Part shown: one piece after another, positions 44,087 through 52,718 of the stretch
How the letters are laid out: every line of letters begins with the position of its first letter
How positions within the stretch are numbered: position 1 is the stretch's first letter
Assembly: GCA_004347695.1 (NCBI GenBank)
Contig: SLTK01000010.1
Location: 1-64,000 of the forward strand
Source: Chloroflexota bacterium
GTDB taxonomy: Bacteria; Chloroflexota; Anaerolineae; Anaerolineales; Anaerolineaceae
Direction: 5' to 3'
Length of the DNA stretch: 64,000 bases
Program-made: the position numbers and the translations under genes
The notes under the pieces: model-generated
What the model saw: only the letters and a program-made list of their open reading frames with translations
What the model was told of the DNA's origin: nothing
Database searches by the model: none

Positions 44087-45250
44087 CTATTTCGCCGGAA
44101 CATTTCCCAGCGCTTGTCGGATACGCTCCAGCCCCTCGAGTAACACGCTGCGGGGGCAGGCAAAATTCAAACGCACATATCCGATTCCGCCATTACCAAA
44201 TTCCTTGCCGTCGTTCAGCCCTACCCTGGCGTGTTTGATCAGGTATTCGCAGGGCGCAAGTTCCAGATTGTAAGCCGATAAATCGATCCAGGCAAGATAA
44301 GTACCTTCCGGGACAGTCATGCGCGCCCGGGGCAATTGGGTTTTGATAAATTCGACCACTGTATCCCGGTTGCTTTCCAGGTATATCAGCAGCTCGGCCA
44401 ACCACTCTTGACCCTCGGCATAGGCAGCGCGAGCAGCAATCATGCCCATCAGGTTGGCGCCATGGACCAGGCCGCGGCGTGCTTTTTTGAAAGCCGCAAG
44501 CAGATCCGGGTTGGAGATTATGGCATAGGCGCAGCCCAACCCAGGCAGGTTGAAGGTCTTGCTGGGCGCCATGAGGGTGATGGTGTTTGCAGCGATTTCC
44601 GGGGATAGCGAGGCAATCGGCGTGTGATGGTGACCTGTGTAGATCAGGTCGGAGTGAATTTCATCCGAGCAAATCGGAACATCGTAGCGCAGGCAAATCT
44701 CTGCCATGCGTTCAAGTTCTGGGCGGGTAAAGACCCGTCCGACCGGGTTGTGGGGGTTGCACAGCAGAAACAGGTTCGGGCGCTGTGCAATTGCCGTTTC
44801 GAACCTTTCCCAATCAACGCTGAAACTGCCATTTTCGTCCCGCAACAGGTCAACCGTCACCTGGGTCAAACCGGCATTCTTTGCGACCTCAAAGAACGGC
44901 ATATAGACCGGGGTCATAAAAACCAGACTGCCGCCTGGCCGTGCCAATGCCTGCGCCGCCAGGTTGAACGCAATCACCACACCGGGCATGAAGACGATTT
45001 GCTCGCTCTCGACCCGCCAACCATAAAGTCGGTTCAGGTGGGCTTGAATGACTTCAACCAGGCCTGACTCGGTTTTTGCATAGCCATAAATGGGGTGCTC
45101 CACTCGTGTTTTGAGCGCCCGGGTAACGGCGGGCGGGACATGAAAATCCATATCCGCCACCCACATGGGTAGCACATCCGCAGGGAACAGATTCCATTTA
45201 ATGCTTTCGGTTGCGCGGCGATTGTAAAGTTGGTCGAATTGAAAGGTCAT
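44087..45250 (-). CDS. MalY/PatB-type PLP aminotransferase (cystathionine beta-lyase)
   Basis: A 387-aa fold-type I PLP enzyme. MWVADMDFHVPPAV at the N-terminus, CNPHNPVGRVFT, SDEIHSDLIYTGH and the PLP lysine in APSKTFNLPGL are diagnostic of the PatB/MalY group. These enzymes remove sulfur from cystathionine or cysteine conjugates. The ATG at 45250 has GAGGGA upstream; the 27 extra codons of the track are not used. The promoter is at 45288..45317. Confidence 0.9.
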   Translation of the reverse strand: MTFQFDQLYNRRATESIKWNLFPADVLPMWVADMDFHVPPAVTRALKTRVEHPIYGYAKTESGLVEVIQAHLNRLYGWRVESEQIVFMPGVVIAFNLAAQALARPGGSLVFMTPVYMPFFEVAKNAGLTQVTVDLLRDENGSFSVDWERFETAIAQRPNLFLLCNPHNPVGRVFTRPELERMAEICLRYDVPICSDEIHSDLIYTGHHHTPIASLSPEIAANTITLMAPSKTFNLPGLGCAYAIISNPDLLAAFKKARRGLVHGANLMGMIAARAAYAEGQEWLAELLIYLESNRDTVVEFIKTQLPRARMTVPEGTYLAWIDLSAYNLELAPCEYLIKHARVGLNDGKEFGNGGIGYVRLNFACPRSVLLEGLERIRQALGNVPAK

Positions 45251-45287
45251 GGTTCCCTCGGTTGATGAGATACATAGCAGCGCAATG

Positions 45288-45317
45288 ATTATATACCTGC
45301 TGGTAAGCGGCTGTCGA
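45288..45317 (-). promoter_or_regulatory. Promoter of the PatB-like gene
   Basis: On the minus strand TCGACA, 18-bp spacer, TATAAT. The predicted leader is about 30 nt. Confidence 0.6.
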
Positions 45318-45381
45318 GACACGCAAAACACGCGCGAAAACTGGTATACTGATGGTCATCATTTTCTCCCAACTGTAACCA

Positions 45382-46287
45382 ATGGCCACCCACATTCCAA
45401 AGCCCCCTTCCCTTCAGGTTCTAACCTCGCCCGATTGGCAGGATTACGAGTTGCTGGACAGCGGCGACGGGCAAAAACTGGAACGCTACGGCGCTTATAT
45501 TTTGCTGCGCCCCGAACCTGAAGCTGTCTGGCGGCGTAGCCTGCCGGAACGCGAGTGGAGCAAGGCGCACGCGGTCTTCAAACCGGCGCCTGAGGAAAAT
45601 GGCGGTCACTGGCAGCCGCTGAAAAAATTGCCGGAACGCTGGACCATGCAGTATAAGCAGCTGCGCTTTTATGTCCAGACTACCGCCTCGCGCCACCTGG
45701 GGGTCTTCCCCGAACAGGCCGCGCAGTGGGATTGGATTACGCAACAGATAGAGTCCAGCCGCCGGCCGCTGCGCGTGCTCAACCTGTTTGGCTATACCGG
45801 CCTGGCATCACTGGCAGCCGCGCAGGCAGGCGCAGCCGTCACCCACCTGGATGCTTCGCGGAAGGTCGTTCAATGGGCTAACGACAACCTGACCTTTTCT
45901 AATCTGGGCGACCGGGGCGTGCGCTGGATTGTGGACGACGCCCTCAAATTTGTCCAGCGCGAAGCCCGGCGCAATTCCACTTATGACGGCATCATCCTCG
46001 ACCCACCCAAATTTGGCCGCGGGCCGAAGGGGGAGGTGTGGGAGTTCTACAAGCTGCTGCCCACCCTGCTGGACGCCTGCCGCCAGATCCTATCGCAGCA
46101 GTCGGTATTCGTTGCCCTGACCGCTTATGCTGTGAAAGCCTCACCGCTGACGTTGTACTACGCCTTGCAGGAAATGCTGGCCGGTAAAACCGGGACATTG
46201 ACAGCCGGTGAAATTGCCCTGACCGAGAAAAGCGCGGGAAGATTGTTATCCACCGCCATATTCGCCCGTTGGACCCATGTAGAATAA
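45382..46287 (+). CDS. Class I SAM-dependent RNA methyltransferase, RlmI/RlmK-like
   Basis: A 301-aa methyltransferase with motif I in NLFGYTGLASLAAAQAGA, motif II THLDASRKVVQWANDN and the catalytic-loop DPPKFGRGPKGEVWEF. The DPPKFG form and the preceding beta region match RlmI-type 23S rRNA cytosine methyltransferases, but the N-terminal PUA domain is not evident. It is 22 bp upstream of proC on the same strand. The target RNA is unproven. Confidence 0.82.
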   Translation: MATHIPKPPSLQVLTSPDWQDYELLDSGDGQKLERYGAYILLRPEPEAVWRRSLPEREWSKAHAVFKPAPEENGGHWQPLKKLPERWTMQYKQLRFYVQTTASRHLGVFPEQAAQWDWITQQIESSRRPLRVLNLFGYTGLASLAAAQAGAAVTHLDASRKVVQWANDNLTFSNLGDRGVRWIVDDALKFVQREARRNSTYDGIILDPPKFGRGPKGEVWEFYKLLPTLLDACRQILSQQSVFVALTAYAVKASPLTLYYALQEMLAGKTGTLTAGEIALTEKSAGRLLSTAIFARWTHVE

Positions 46288-46309
46288 ATTAATTCTGGAG
46301 CTAAGCCAA

Positions 46310-47158
46310 ATGTCAAATACCCCCACTATTACCTTGATTGGCCCCGGCGTAATGGCCGAAGCAGTTATCGGCGGGTTAATCCGCAATCAGGTCACCGAAC
46401 CCTCCAAAATTATGGCTGCGGGTCCACGCATCGAGCGCGGTGAGGAATTGATCGAACGCTACGGCATCCACTTTACGACCGATAATAAAGCAGCGGCGAA
46501 AGGGGCTGAAATCGTCATTCTGTCCGTCAAACCTCAGCGGTTGCAGGGTGTGTTGGCCGGGCTGCGCGGCAGCATCGACCCTCAGGCCCTGGTTTTGTCG
46601 ATTGTTGCCGGCGCTGCCATTCAAACGATTTCGCAGGCACTCTCGCACCCGGTGGTGGTGCGCGTCATGCCCAATACTCCGGCGCAAATTGGGCAGGGGA
46701 TTTCAGTCTGGACGGCGTCGTCCGTGGTTACAACTGCCCAACGGGAACTGGCTCAGTGCATTCTGGCCGCACTCGGGCAGGAAATTTTTGTCGAGGATGA
46801 AAATTTACTGGACATGGCAACCGCATTATCCGGTTCCGGCCCAGCTTATGTGTTTTTGTTTATGGAAGCGCTGGTCGATGCCGGTGTGCACCTTGGTTTC
46901 CCGCGCCGCATCTCCGAAGCGCTGGTGCTGCAAACTTTACGCGGCTCGGTTGAATATTACGCCCAGAAGAAGGATCACCCGGCGCACTTACGCAATGAAG
47001 TCACTTCTCCAGGCGGCACCTCGGCTGCGGCACTTTATTATCTGGAAAAAGCCGGATTTCGCACTGCCATCAGCCGTGCAATTTGGGCAGCTTACGAGCG
47101 CTCGCAGGAGCTGGGGCGCGGCAAAACCAGCGCCCCGCCGGAGAAGCAGGGCAATTAA
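46310..47158 (+). CDS. proC: Pyrroline-5-carboxylate reductase
   Basis: Last step of proline synthesis, reducing P5C with NAD(P)H. The 282-aa protein has the N-terminal dinucleotide fold (TLIGPGVMAEAVIGGL, slightly off the usual GxGxMA) and VRVMPNTPAQIGQG. The family signature ALSGSGPAYVFLFMEAL and NEVTSPGGTSAAALYYLEKAGFR follow. The protein length is normal. The short gene at 47173 follows after 14 bp. Confidence 0.94.
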   Translation: MSNTPTITLIGPGVMAEAVIGGLIRNQVTEPSKIMAAGPRIERGEELIERYGIHFTTDNKAAAKGAEIVILSVKPQRLQGVLAGLRGSIDPQALVLSIVAGAAIQTISQALSHPVVVRVMPNTPAQIGQGISVWTASSVVTTAQRELAQCILAALGQEIFVEDENLLDMATALSGSGPAYVFLFMEALVDAGVHLGFPRRISEALVLQTLRGSVEYYAQKKDHPAHLRNEVTSPGGTSAAALYYLEKAGFRTAISRAIWAAYERSQELGRGKTSAPPEKQGN

Positions 47159-47172
47159 TCCAGGAGGTGAAT

Positions 47173-47406
47173 ATGGGACTTTACCTTTTAGATGATACCC
47201 TGAGCGTCGAGGTATTTTACGAGCCGTCCGACGGCCAGTTCCCGGATAATGTTTGCCTGCGCCTGTGGGAATCTTGCCCTGCCGAGGAAAAGATTTTAAT
47301 AGCCGACGAAACCAATGTCTTCTTAACCCCCGACCAGGCGCGTGAATTGGCCAGATTGCTGCTGGCTGCCGTGGCTGCCAGTGAGCAGAATAACTCAAAA
47401 TCTTAA
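47173..47406 (+). CDS. Small acidic protein, unknown function
   Basis: Not recognised. The 77-aa product (LDDTLSVEVFYEPSD, then a helix TPDQARELARLLLAAVAA) begins at an ATG with AGGAGGTG six bases upstream, so translation is well supported. The longer track ORF starts out of register inside proC. It probably shares a transcript with proC. Confidence 0.65.
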   Translation: MGLYLLDDTLSVEVFYEPSDGQFPDNVCLRLWESCPAEEKILIADETNVFLTPDQARELARLLLAAVAASEQNNSKS

Positions 47407-47428
47407 TCTATTTAATCCCAATTTAATG

Positions 47429-47456
47429 TTTACACAACCCGAAAACTTCCTATAAT
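47429..47456 (+). promoter_or_regulatory. Promoter of the CBS-domain gene
   Basis: TTTACA, 16-bp spacer, TATAAT. The predicted leader is about 32 nt before the ATG at 47495. Confidence 0.7.
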
Positions 47457-47494
47457 TAAGGTTAGTCGAATTCGCATTGCCAGAGGAGGGCACC

Positions 47495-47938
47495 ATGGAC
47501 AGCACCGTTCGGCAAATATTAAAAGAAAAAGGCAGCGAAGTCTGGTCGGTTGCGCCAACTACTACAATTTTCGATACCCTGCATTTGCTGTCGGACAAGG
47601 ATATTGGCGCTGTGGTCGTTGTGGATAAAGGCAAGCTGGTGGGGATTTTTTCAGAGCGCGACTACGTTCGTCAAGCAGAGAAGGATGTGAGCACGATCAA
47701 ATATCATCCGGTGTCAGATTATATGACCCGCGAGGTGGTCACCATCACGCCCGAAGAGACAGTCCAGGATTGCATGCTGTACATGACCGCCCACCACATT
47801 CGCCACCTGCCCGTGGTCGACGATGAGAAACTGGTCGGTATCATCACCATTGGCGACGTGGTCAAAACTGTCATCTCCGACCAGTCGCAACTGCTGGAAG
47901 AGATGGAAAACTTCATCAGCGGGCGTTACGGCCGGTAA
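47495..47938 (+). CDS. Stand-alone CBS-domain pair protein
   Basis: The 147-aa protein is essentially two CBS motifs (about residues 10-65 and 75-135): SDKDIGAVVVVDKGKLVGIFSERDYVRQ and HHIRHLPVVDDEKLVGIITIGDVVK. Bateman modules of this type bind adenosine nucleotides and act as sensors. The ATG at 47495 has GGAGGG upstream, so the six-codon extension in the track is dropped. The partner protein is unknown. Confidence 0.88.
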   Translation: MDSTVRQILKEKGSEVWSVAPTTTIFDTLHLLSDKDIGAVVVVDKGKLVGIFSERDYVRQAEKDVSTIKYHPVSDYMTREVVTITPEETVQDCMLYMTAHHIRHLPVVDDEKLVGIITIGDVVKTVISDQSQLLEEMENFISGRYGR

Positions 47939-47973
47939 GACTAAGTCCCTCATATTCGAAAATTTTACAGGAT

Positions 47974-49152
47974 CTACAAGCCAACCTGACGTATTAATGC
48001 GGCATAAAATCGGCAAGCTTCGATAATCTGGCTCACCTTGGAGCGTTCGTTGATCATGTGAGCCAGTTTATATTCTCCGGGCCCAAAGCCAATGGTTGGG
48101 ATGCCCATGCTGACGGTGGTTACCGCGTTGGTGCTGAAATCCCAAAAGTCAAATGCCGCTGGATTGCTGCCAAAGACGTCGCGGTAGGCGCGGATGCAGC
48201 TTTTGGTCAGGTCATGATCCAGATCAATTTTCCAGGCCGAGTGAAACGGCTCATATTGGATATCCATTCCGGTCCAGCTTTTCCGATAAAGCGTACCCAC
48301 CTCCCAGGCGGCATTTTTCCCCTGGATGATCGCGTCCATTTCCTTGACGATTGATTCTTTGGTTTCTCCGGGCGCCATTCTGCGATCCAGATACACCTCG
48401 CATTCAGACGGCACGGCATTCAGGGAGGCACTGGTACTGGAAATCCGTGACATTACCAGCGTACCGCGGGGTGCTGCTTGTTTCATCAGTTCAGCGTTTG
48501 TCTTTTCCACGCGCTGGATGATCTCAGCCATTTCGTAAATGGCATTGACTCCTTTTTCCGGGGCTGAACCGTGGGCGGATACCCCTTTGGTCTTGATTAT
48601 GATTTGAGCTTTGCCCTTATGCCCCAGAGCAATCAAGTTATCCGATGGTTCACAAATAACCATGTAATCTGGCTTGATCTGGCATTCCTTGAAGAGGTGT
48701 TTTAAATTTTCCCCATCACAATCTTCTTCGAAAACGGTGCAGGAAACATAAATGGTCTTGCCAGCATCAAAACCCATTCTGTGGGCAATTGCGCCGGCAT
48801 AGATCGATGCTGCTGCCCCGGATTTCATATCGACCGAACCGCGCCCATGCAGGTTGCCATCGACAATTTCCCCGCTGAAGGGAGGAATGTCCCATTTTTC
48901 CTCGTCATTGGCCGCAACCGTGTCGACATGCGAGTCAAACATAATGGATTTTGCGCCATTGCCAATTCGGCCAAGTACATTGCCCATCGCATCGATGCGG
49001 ACCTCATCATAGCCAAGCGATTTCAATTTCTGCGCGATAACCCGAATGATTTGCTCTTCCTGCCCGGAATAGCTTTTGATTCGCACCAGTTCCTGCGTGA
49101 AAGCGATCAAGTCTTGCTGGTCTGCTGGCGTCAGCCAATCGGAATGATTCAA
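47974..49152 (-). CDS. M20-family metallopeptidase / deacylase (YgeY-like)
   Basis: A 392-aa M20 hydrolase. Metal ligands are visible: DSHVDTV, GRGSVDMKSG, the catalytic EEDCDGE, CEPSD, and a C-terminal His in GPGEYKLAHM. Family members hydrolyse N-acyl or peptide bonds (DapE, ArgE, YgeY). Overall phrasing is closest to YgeY-type hydrolases, which is from memory. I choose a TTG start at 49152 because GAGGTG lies four bases upstream and homology begins there; the track begins at 49218 without a ribosome site. Confidence 0.82.
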   Translation of the reverse strand: MNHSDWLTPADQQDLIAFTQELVRIKSYSGQEEQIIRVIAQKLKSLGYDEVRIDAMGNVLGRIGNGAKSIMFDSHVDTVAANDEEKWDIPPFSGEIVDGNLHGRGSVDMKSGAAASIYAGAIAHRMGFDAGKTIYVSCTVFEEDCDGENLKHLFKECQIKPDYMVICEPSDNLIALGHKGKAQIIIKTKGVSAHGSAPEKGVNAIYEMAEIIQRVEKTNAELMKQAAPRGTLVMSRISSTSASLNAVPSECEVYLDRRMAPGETKESIVKEMDAIIQGKNAAWEVGTLYRKSWTGMDIQYEPFHSAWKIDLDHDLTKSCIRAYRDVFGSNPAAFDFWDFSTNAVTTVSMGIPTIGFGPGEYKLAHMINERSKVSQIIEACRFYAALIRQVGL

Positions 49153-49237
49153 GCCACACCTCGATAAATTTATGAGTAACAAGAAGCGTCCAACCTTAAA
49201 ATATATCCTGCTCGACAATATAAATCAGGAAAGGTTG

Positions 49238-49266
49238 ATTATATAAGGTATTCGCAAACGGGTAAA
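49238..49266 (-). promoter_or_regulatory. Promoter of the M20 hydrolase gene
   Basis: On the minus strand TTTACC, 17-bp spacer, TATAAT. It is divergent from the comM promoter 50 bp away. Confidence 0.65.
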
Positions 49267-49317
49267 TTCGATTTTTCTACCCACTCCTAAAAAGGAAATT
49301 TTCCGCCATTATCTGGT

Positions 49318-49346
49318 TTGACATTTTCCACAACCGCCCCTAAACT
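49318..49346 (+). promoter_or_regulatory. comM promoter, leaderless configuration
   Basis: TTGACA, 17-bp spacer, TAAACT. The predicted start coincides with the ATG at 49353, and no ribosome-binding site precedes it. Transcription from here would run into the integrated element. Confidence 0.65.
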
Positions 49347-49352
49347 AACCCC

Positions 49353-50009
49353 ATGCTTGCCCGAGTTTACTCCTGCGCGGTCGTTGGCCTGGAAGGCGTC
49401 ATTGTCGAAGTCGAGGTTGACTTTGGCCAGGGTATACCTAAAATCACTGTCGTCGGGCTGCCGGATGCCGCCGTACAGGAAAGCAAAGAACGCGTTTATT
49501 CAGCCATCAAAAACGCCGGACTGATGTATCCGCGCCGCGCGCTGACCGTCAACCTGGCGCCGGCATCGGTGCGCAAAGAAGGGCCGGCGTACGACCTGCC
49601 GATTGCTCTCGGTGTGCTGGTGACTACCGAGCAATTAGCGCCTGAAAAGCTGGACAAAACCCTGGTTTTAGGCGAGCTATCGCTGGACGGCACGGTACGT
49701 CATGTGCGCGGCGTGCTGCCCATGGCCGCCACGGCCCGGCGGGAAGGGTTTACCCGCCTTTTCTGCCCGGAAGTCGATGCGGCTGAAGCCGCTCTCATCC
49801 CCGGGTTGGAGGTGATCCCGGTCCGTTCGCTCACTGATCTGACTGCCCACCTTTCCGGTTACGCCCCCATTCCGCCCCATCCGCCGGTCGAGGTGGACGA
49901 CGTCGAAATAGCAGTCCAGACCGATTTCCGTGACATTAAGGGGCAGGAACATGTCAAACGGGCGCTGGAGGTAGCAGCAGCCGGCGGGCACAACTTGATT
50001 ATGCTATGA
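49353..50009 (+). CDS. comM: ComM/YifB N-terminal fragment (gene interrupted by the element)
   Basis: First 217 codons of the Mg-chelatase-like AAA+ protein ComM, a branch-migration helicase needed for natural transformation in several bacteria. The Lon-protease-like N-terminal domain is complete (GLEGVIVEVEVDFGQGIPKI, LTVNLAPASVRKEGPAYDLP). The sequence stops at AAAGGHNLIM, directly before the Walker A motif that sits at 58507. The element supplies one extra codon and TGA. Joined to 58507..59376 it gives a 506-aa protein, normal for the family. Confidence 0.95.
   Translation: MLARVYSCAVVGLEGVIVEVEVDFGQGIPKITVVGLPDAAVQESKERVYSAIKNAGLMYPRRALTVNLAPASVRKEGPAYDLPIALGVLVTTEQLAPEKLDKTLVLGELSLDGTVRHVRGVLPMAATARREGFTRLFCPEVDAAEAALIPGLEVIPVRSLTDLTAHLSGYAPIPPHPPVEVDDVEIAVQTDFRDIKGQEHVKRALEVAAAGGHNLIML
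49992..50003 (+). other. attL core of the comM-integrated element
   Basis: AACTTGATTATG here matches AACAAGATGATG at 58495..58506 in 9 of 12 positions, ending in the shared ATG. Joining comM across this ATG gives LIM-S-GPPGAGKT, exactly the family spacing. The crossover dinucleotide is probably within ATG; an ATGATG alternative would add one Met. Confidence 0.7.
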
Positions 50010-50075
50010 ACAAAAAACAGGTGCTTTTTCTATCCCATTTGTTTTATGCTAAGATAGTTTGTGGGAGGTGATTCC

Positions 50076-50537
50076 ATGGAAAAATACGAATATCTTAACC
50101 CGACTGGCGGAACCGCGGTAGTTTATTACGATAATGAACGGCGCGAGATCGTCAATATTTTATTGAATTTGAATGCTGGCGGCGCGGCTGATTTTATTAA
50201 TTGGACCGCAAAAAAGACTGAATTACCGGTTTTGAAAGTTACCCAGGAACTTGAAAAATACGCGCAGGTTTTACCCATTGCGGTATCAATCCAAAACGAC
50301 CCCCACAGCGATATACCGCCCTGGGATGAAATCGTGCCGGACATTGGATATGACAGGCAATTATTACAGATGTTATGGGATGGTATGCAGTATAAAGAAA
50401 TAGCTGACAGATTATTTATTGATTCCGAGAGGTTACAAAATAGAGTTACCGAACTTCGTAAAAAATACGGCGAAAAAGTAATCCCCAAACAAAAGACAAT
50501 CCGAATGAGGTTTATAAAAAGTCGTTATAAAAAGTGA
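50076..50537 (+). CDS. Element gene 1: protein with C-terminal HTH, putative regulator
   Basis: A 153-aa protein. The first 90 residues are not recognised. Residues about 95-140 (QLLQMLWDGMQYKEIADRLFIDSERLQNRV) read as a sigma-4/LuxR-type helix-turn-helix. The basic tail (TIRMRFIKSRYKK) suits DNA binding. The ATG at 50076 has GGGAGGTGATTCC upstream. It is the first gene past attL and is followed by its own terminator (50577..50609), so it is expressed apart from the rest. A repressor or activator role is inferred from position. Confidence 0.7.
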   Translation: MEKYEYLNPTGGTAVVYYDNERREIVNILLNLNAGGAADFINWTAKKTELPVLKVTQELEKYAQVLPIAVSIQNDPHSDIPPWDEIVPDIGYDRQLLQMLWDGMQYKEIADRLFIDSERLQNRVTELRKKYGEKVIPKQKTIRMRFIKSRYKK

Positions 50538-50576
50538 TATTGCGTGATATAGGCTAGGATATCCGTTCTAGGTAAG

Positions 50577-50609
50577 ATGAGTATGGTAACAACCCATACT
50601 CATTTTTTT
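50577..50609 (+). terminator. Terminator after element gene 1
   Basis: ATGAGTATGG and CCATACTCAT pair in a 10-bp stem with a short loop, followed by seven Ts. Just upstream are direct repeats GTGATAT (50535 and 50545). Confidence 0.88.
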
Positions 50610-50632
50610 GTTAAACAAGAAAGAGGTGACAA

Positions 50633-50827
50633 ATGAAGATTACGTTTTTTGTTACACAGCGGGAATATGCTGCGCTCGTAAAAGAGTCGCTAGTCAATCT
50701 CCGCAACGTACACGACCAGGCGCATAGGTTTGTGTTGGACGGCCTGGAAAAATCAGGATTTATCCTGACTGAAAAGGAACCATGGGAACCCCCGTTTATG
50801 GGCGAGGCGAAAAATGAAGAAAAATAG
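50633..50827 (+). CDS. Element small protein, unknown (64 aa)
   Basis: Not recognised. A 64-aa product beginning MKITFFVTQREYAALVKESL, mostly helical with a beta start. A short ribbon-helix-helix-like protein is possible but unproven. AGAGGTGACAA before the ATG supports translation. Its stop overlaps the next gene by 14 bases. Confidence 0.6.
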   Translation: MKITFFVTQREYAALVKESLVNLRNVHDQAHRFVLDGLEKSGFILTEKEPWEPPFMGEAKNEEK

Positions 50828-51191
50828 CAAGTGGTTAAAAGACTGGCTTCTATCCGGTTACAGAGAAAAAGATCCCCACATTTACTACCAATTTGACGGC
50901 AGGATAAGACCGAACCGCGATAAGGATGAAGAGTTGGAAACAATCGTAATCACAAGCGCGGCCTTCGAACTGATTGATAATGCGCGGGTAAGGGTATTGA
51001 TTGCCCCAGAAGTGACCCAGGTTGAAGCGCTGCTGCTGCTGAAGGATATCCGAAAGATGATACGGCTGGAAGGATTCCGAGAGGCCGAAGCTAGTTTATG
51101 GGCGGAAATGGGGGCGATAGAACAAGGCGATTTGGAACTTGCAGCAGAACTGCAAGAGGCGAAAAATGAACCCGATAAATTACCATTCTAA
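50814..51191 (+). CDS. Element protein, unknown (125 aa)
   Basis: Not recognised. A 125-aa acidic, helical product (IAPEVTQVEALLLLKDIRKMIRLEGF). The translation start lies in GAGGCGAAAAATGAA, a 15-base context repeated at the next gene (51166). It overlaps both neighbours, so all four small genes are probably translationally coupled ahead of the RepA-like gene. Confidence 0.65.
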   Translation: MKKNSKWLKDWLLSGYREKDPHIYYQFDGRIRPNRDKDEELETIVITSAAFELIDNARVRVLIAPEVTQVEALLLLKDIRKMIRLEGFREAEASLWAEMGAIEQGDLELAAELQEAKNEPDKLPF

Positions 51192-51354
51192 AGCGCGACC
51201 CGCCGATGACACGGCGGGCGGCAAGGTGGAAAAAAGCGCGAGGACGTTGTTTTCCACCTCCACTATAACCGATTCAGAGCCGCGAGTCAATTGGTTGGCA
51301 GCCGCATACCGATATATCTTATCGGACGAGTGGGGATTGCCATGCCCGCCTTAG
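51166..51354 (+). CDS. Element small protein, unknown (62 aa)
   Basis: Not recognised. The ORF overlaps the previous gene by 26 bases and the next by 13. Its start has the same GAGGCGAAAAATGAA context as the gene at 50814, which supports translation. The protein has a low-complexity charged N-terminus and a short conserved-looking end (WLAAAYRYILSDEW). It could still be an accidental frame. Confidence 0.45.
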   Translation: MNPINYHSKARPADDTAGGKVEKSARTLFSTSTITDSEPRVNWLAAAYRYILSDEWGLPCPP

Positions 51355-51722
51355 TAGATATTTTCCTGGCAGCTGAAGGCGCCTTAGAGCGTGAATTGTG
51401 CGGCATTGCAATATTACGTCCGCAGGAATTCGCGAAGTCGGACATCCGGCCTGAGGTCAACCTGGCGGCTATCGCGTTTTTCAAGAAATTCGATGAACTT
51501 AAGGATGATATCCTGGCAGCCGATGAACTGGCAGCGATAACTTTAGCGCACGCTTGCGCCGGTGATGACTTCTGGAAATTTTGGTCCGAATTGTATGGCG
51601 TGAATTCGGCTGAAGAGTCGCAAACCATAGGCAGTAACATTATCGCGTTGCGTACGGTCCGCAAAGCCGTCTCATGGGTGGAAGAGTCGGGCGTGCTCGC
51701 GAGGGGGAAACATGGGGGATAG
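51342..51722 (+). CDS. Element protein, unknown (126 aa)
   Basis: Not recognised. A 126-aa helical acidic product (MPALVDIFLAAEGALERELCG; KKFDELKDDILAADELAAITLAHACAG). The general look resembles DnaB-like helicase-loading or DnaB N-terminal helical domains that precede replication ATPases in phages. This is a weak impression. It overlaps the RepA-like gene by 11 bases. The ATG at 51342 is chosen over the earlier track start, which overlaps the preceding ORF heavily. Confidence 0.6.
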   Translation: MPALVDIFLAAEGALERELCGIAILRPQEFAKSDIRPEVNLAAIAFFKKFDELKDDILAADELAAITLAHACAGDDFWKFWSELYGVNSAEESQTIGSNIIALRTVRKAVSWVEESGVLARGKHGG

Positions 51723-52713
51723 CCTATCTGACAAGATTCAGGCGGAGCTAGACAGCGGCATGCTGAATAATCTACCCGCCCCGCCATTGGACCCCACCAA
51801 AACAACCTGGAGCGTTGCAGAGCTGCTATCGGTTGACACTACCGATTTACGCATGATTATCCCGAATGTATGGCCCGCCGGACTGACATTTTTTGGCGGC
51901 CGGCCTAAGTTGGGGAAGTCATGGTTTATGCAGCAAGTATCCTACACCGTAGGAATAGGCGGCCGGATGTTTGATTATCCGGTAGAGCGCGGCAAGGTCC
52001 TTTACCTGGCGCTGGAGGATTCGGTACGCAGGCTGAAAAAACGGATTGAAGCCATGGGGATACCGCCGGAATGCGATATCACGTACCAGTTACGCTGGCC
52101 CCCGCTCCAGGGCAAGGGTATTGATTTACTCGCAACCGAAATTGAAAGACACGGTTATTTGTTGGTCGTAATCGACACGTTATCGCGTGCAATTCCAGGC
52201 ATAGATCAGGACAAAGCAGAGGTGGTAGGTCCTATCATTGCGCGGCTCCAGGAGTTGACGAAGCTACACAATAACGGAATCACCCTCGTAGATCATACCC
52301 GCAAGCCGTCTGGTTTTGCGGCTGACCCGGTCGATGACCTTATGTCATCCACAGCTAAGGCGGCAACCGCTGACACAGTTTTCGCGCTTTACCGTGAGCA
52401 AGGCAAAGCAGGGGCGCGGCTCCTGGGGCGCAGCCGTGAAATTGAAGAGGTTGACTTGCGCATAATCTGGGACCGCAATACTTGCGCCTGGCAGAGTCAG
52501 GGCGATACCGGCGAAATGGAAATGACAGAACACCGGGCAAACATCCTGGCAGCGCTTGAGGAATTAGGCGGCAAGGCGCAGGCGACCACTATCGCCCGTG
52601 CGGTCAAACAGGACCTATCCAACACGGTCAAACGGCTGAATGAATTGGTAAACGCCGACTTCGTGTACATCGACACAGTAGAAGGGAAAAAATACTATTG
52701 CAAAAATATATAG
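51712..52713 (+). CDS. RepA/RecA-like AAA_25 ATPase, putative replication helicase
   Basis: A 333-aa RecA-fold ATPase. Walker A is in GGRPKLGKSWFM (residues about 62-72) and Walker B in LLVVIDTLSRA (about 150). The text LVDHTRKPSG and LLGRSREIEEV is typical of plasmid/phage RepA-like hexameric helicases. The last 60 residues form a winged helix (ILAALEELGGKAQATTIARAVKQDLSNTVKRLNEL). It probably opens the element's origin, which may lie in the iteron region just downstream. GAGGGGGAAAC precedes the ATG. Confidence 0.85.
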   Translation: MGDSLSDKIQAELDSGMLNNLPAPPLDPTKTTWSVAELLSVDTTDLRMIIPNVWPAGLTFFGGRPKLGKSWFMQQVSYTVGIGGRMFDYPVERGKVLYLALEDSVRRLKKRIEAMGIPPECDITYQLRWPPLQGKGIDLLATEIERHGYLLVVIDTLSRAIPGIDQDKAEVVGPIIARLQELTKLHNNGITLVDHTRKPSGFAADPVDDLMSSTAKAATADTVFALYREQGKAGARLLGRSREIEEVDLRIIWDRNTCAWQSQGDTGEMEMTEHRANILAALEELGGKAQATTIARAVKQDLSNTVKRLNELVNADFVYIDTVEGKKYYCKNI

Positions 52714-52718
52714 AAGTA

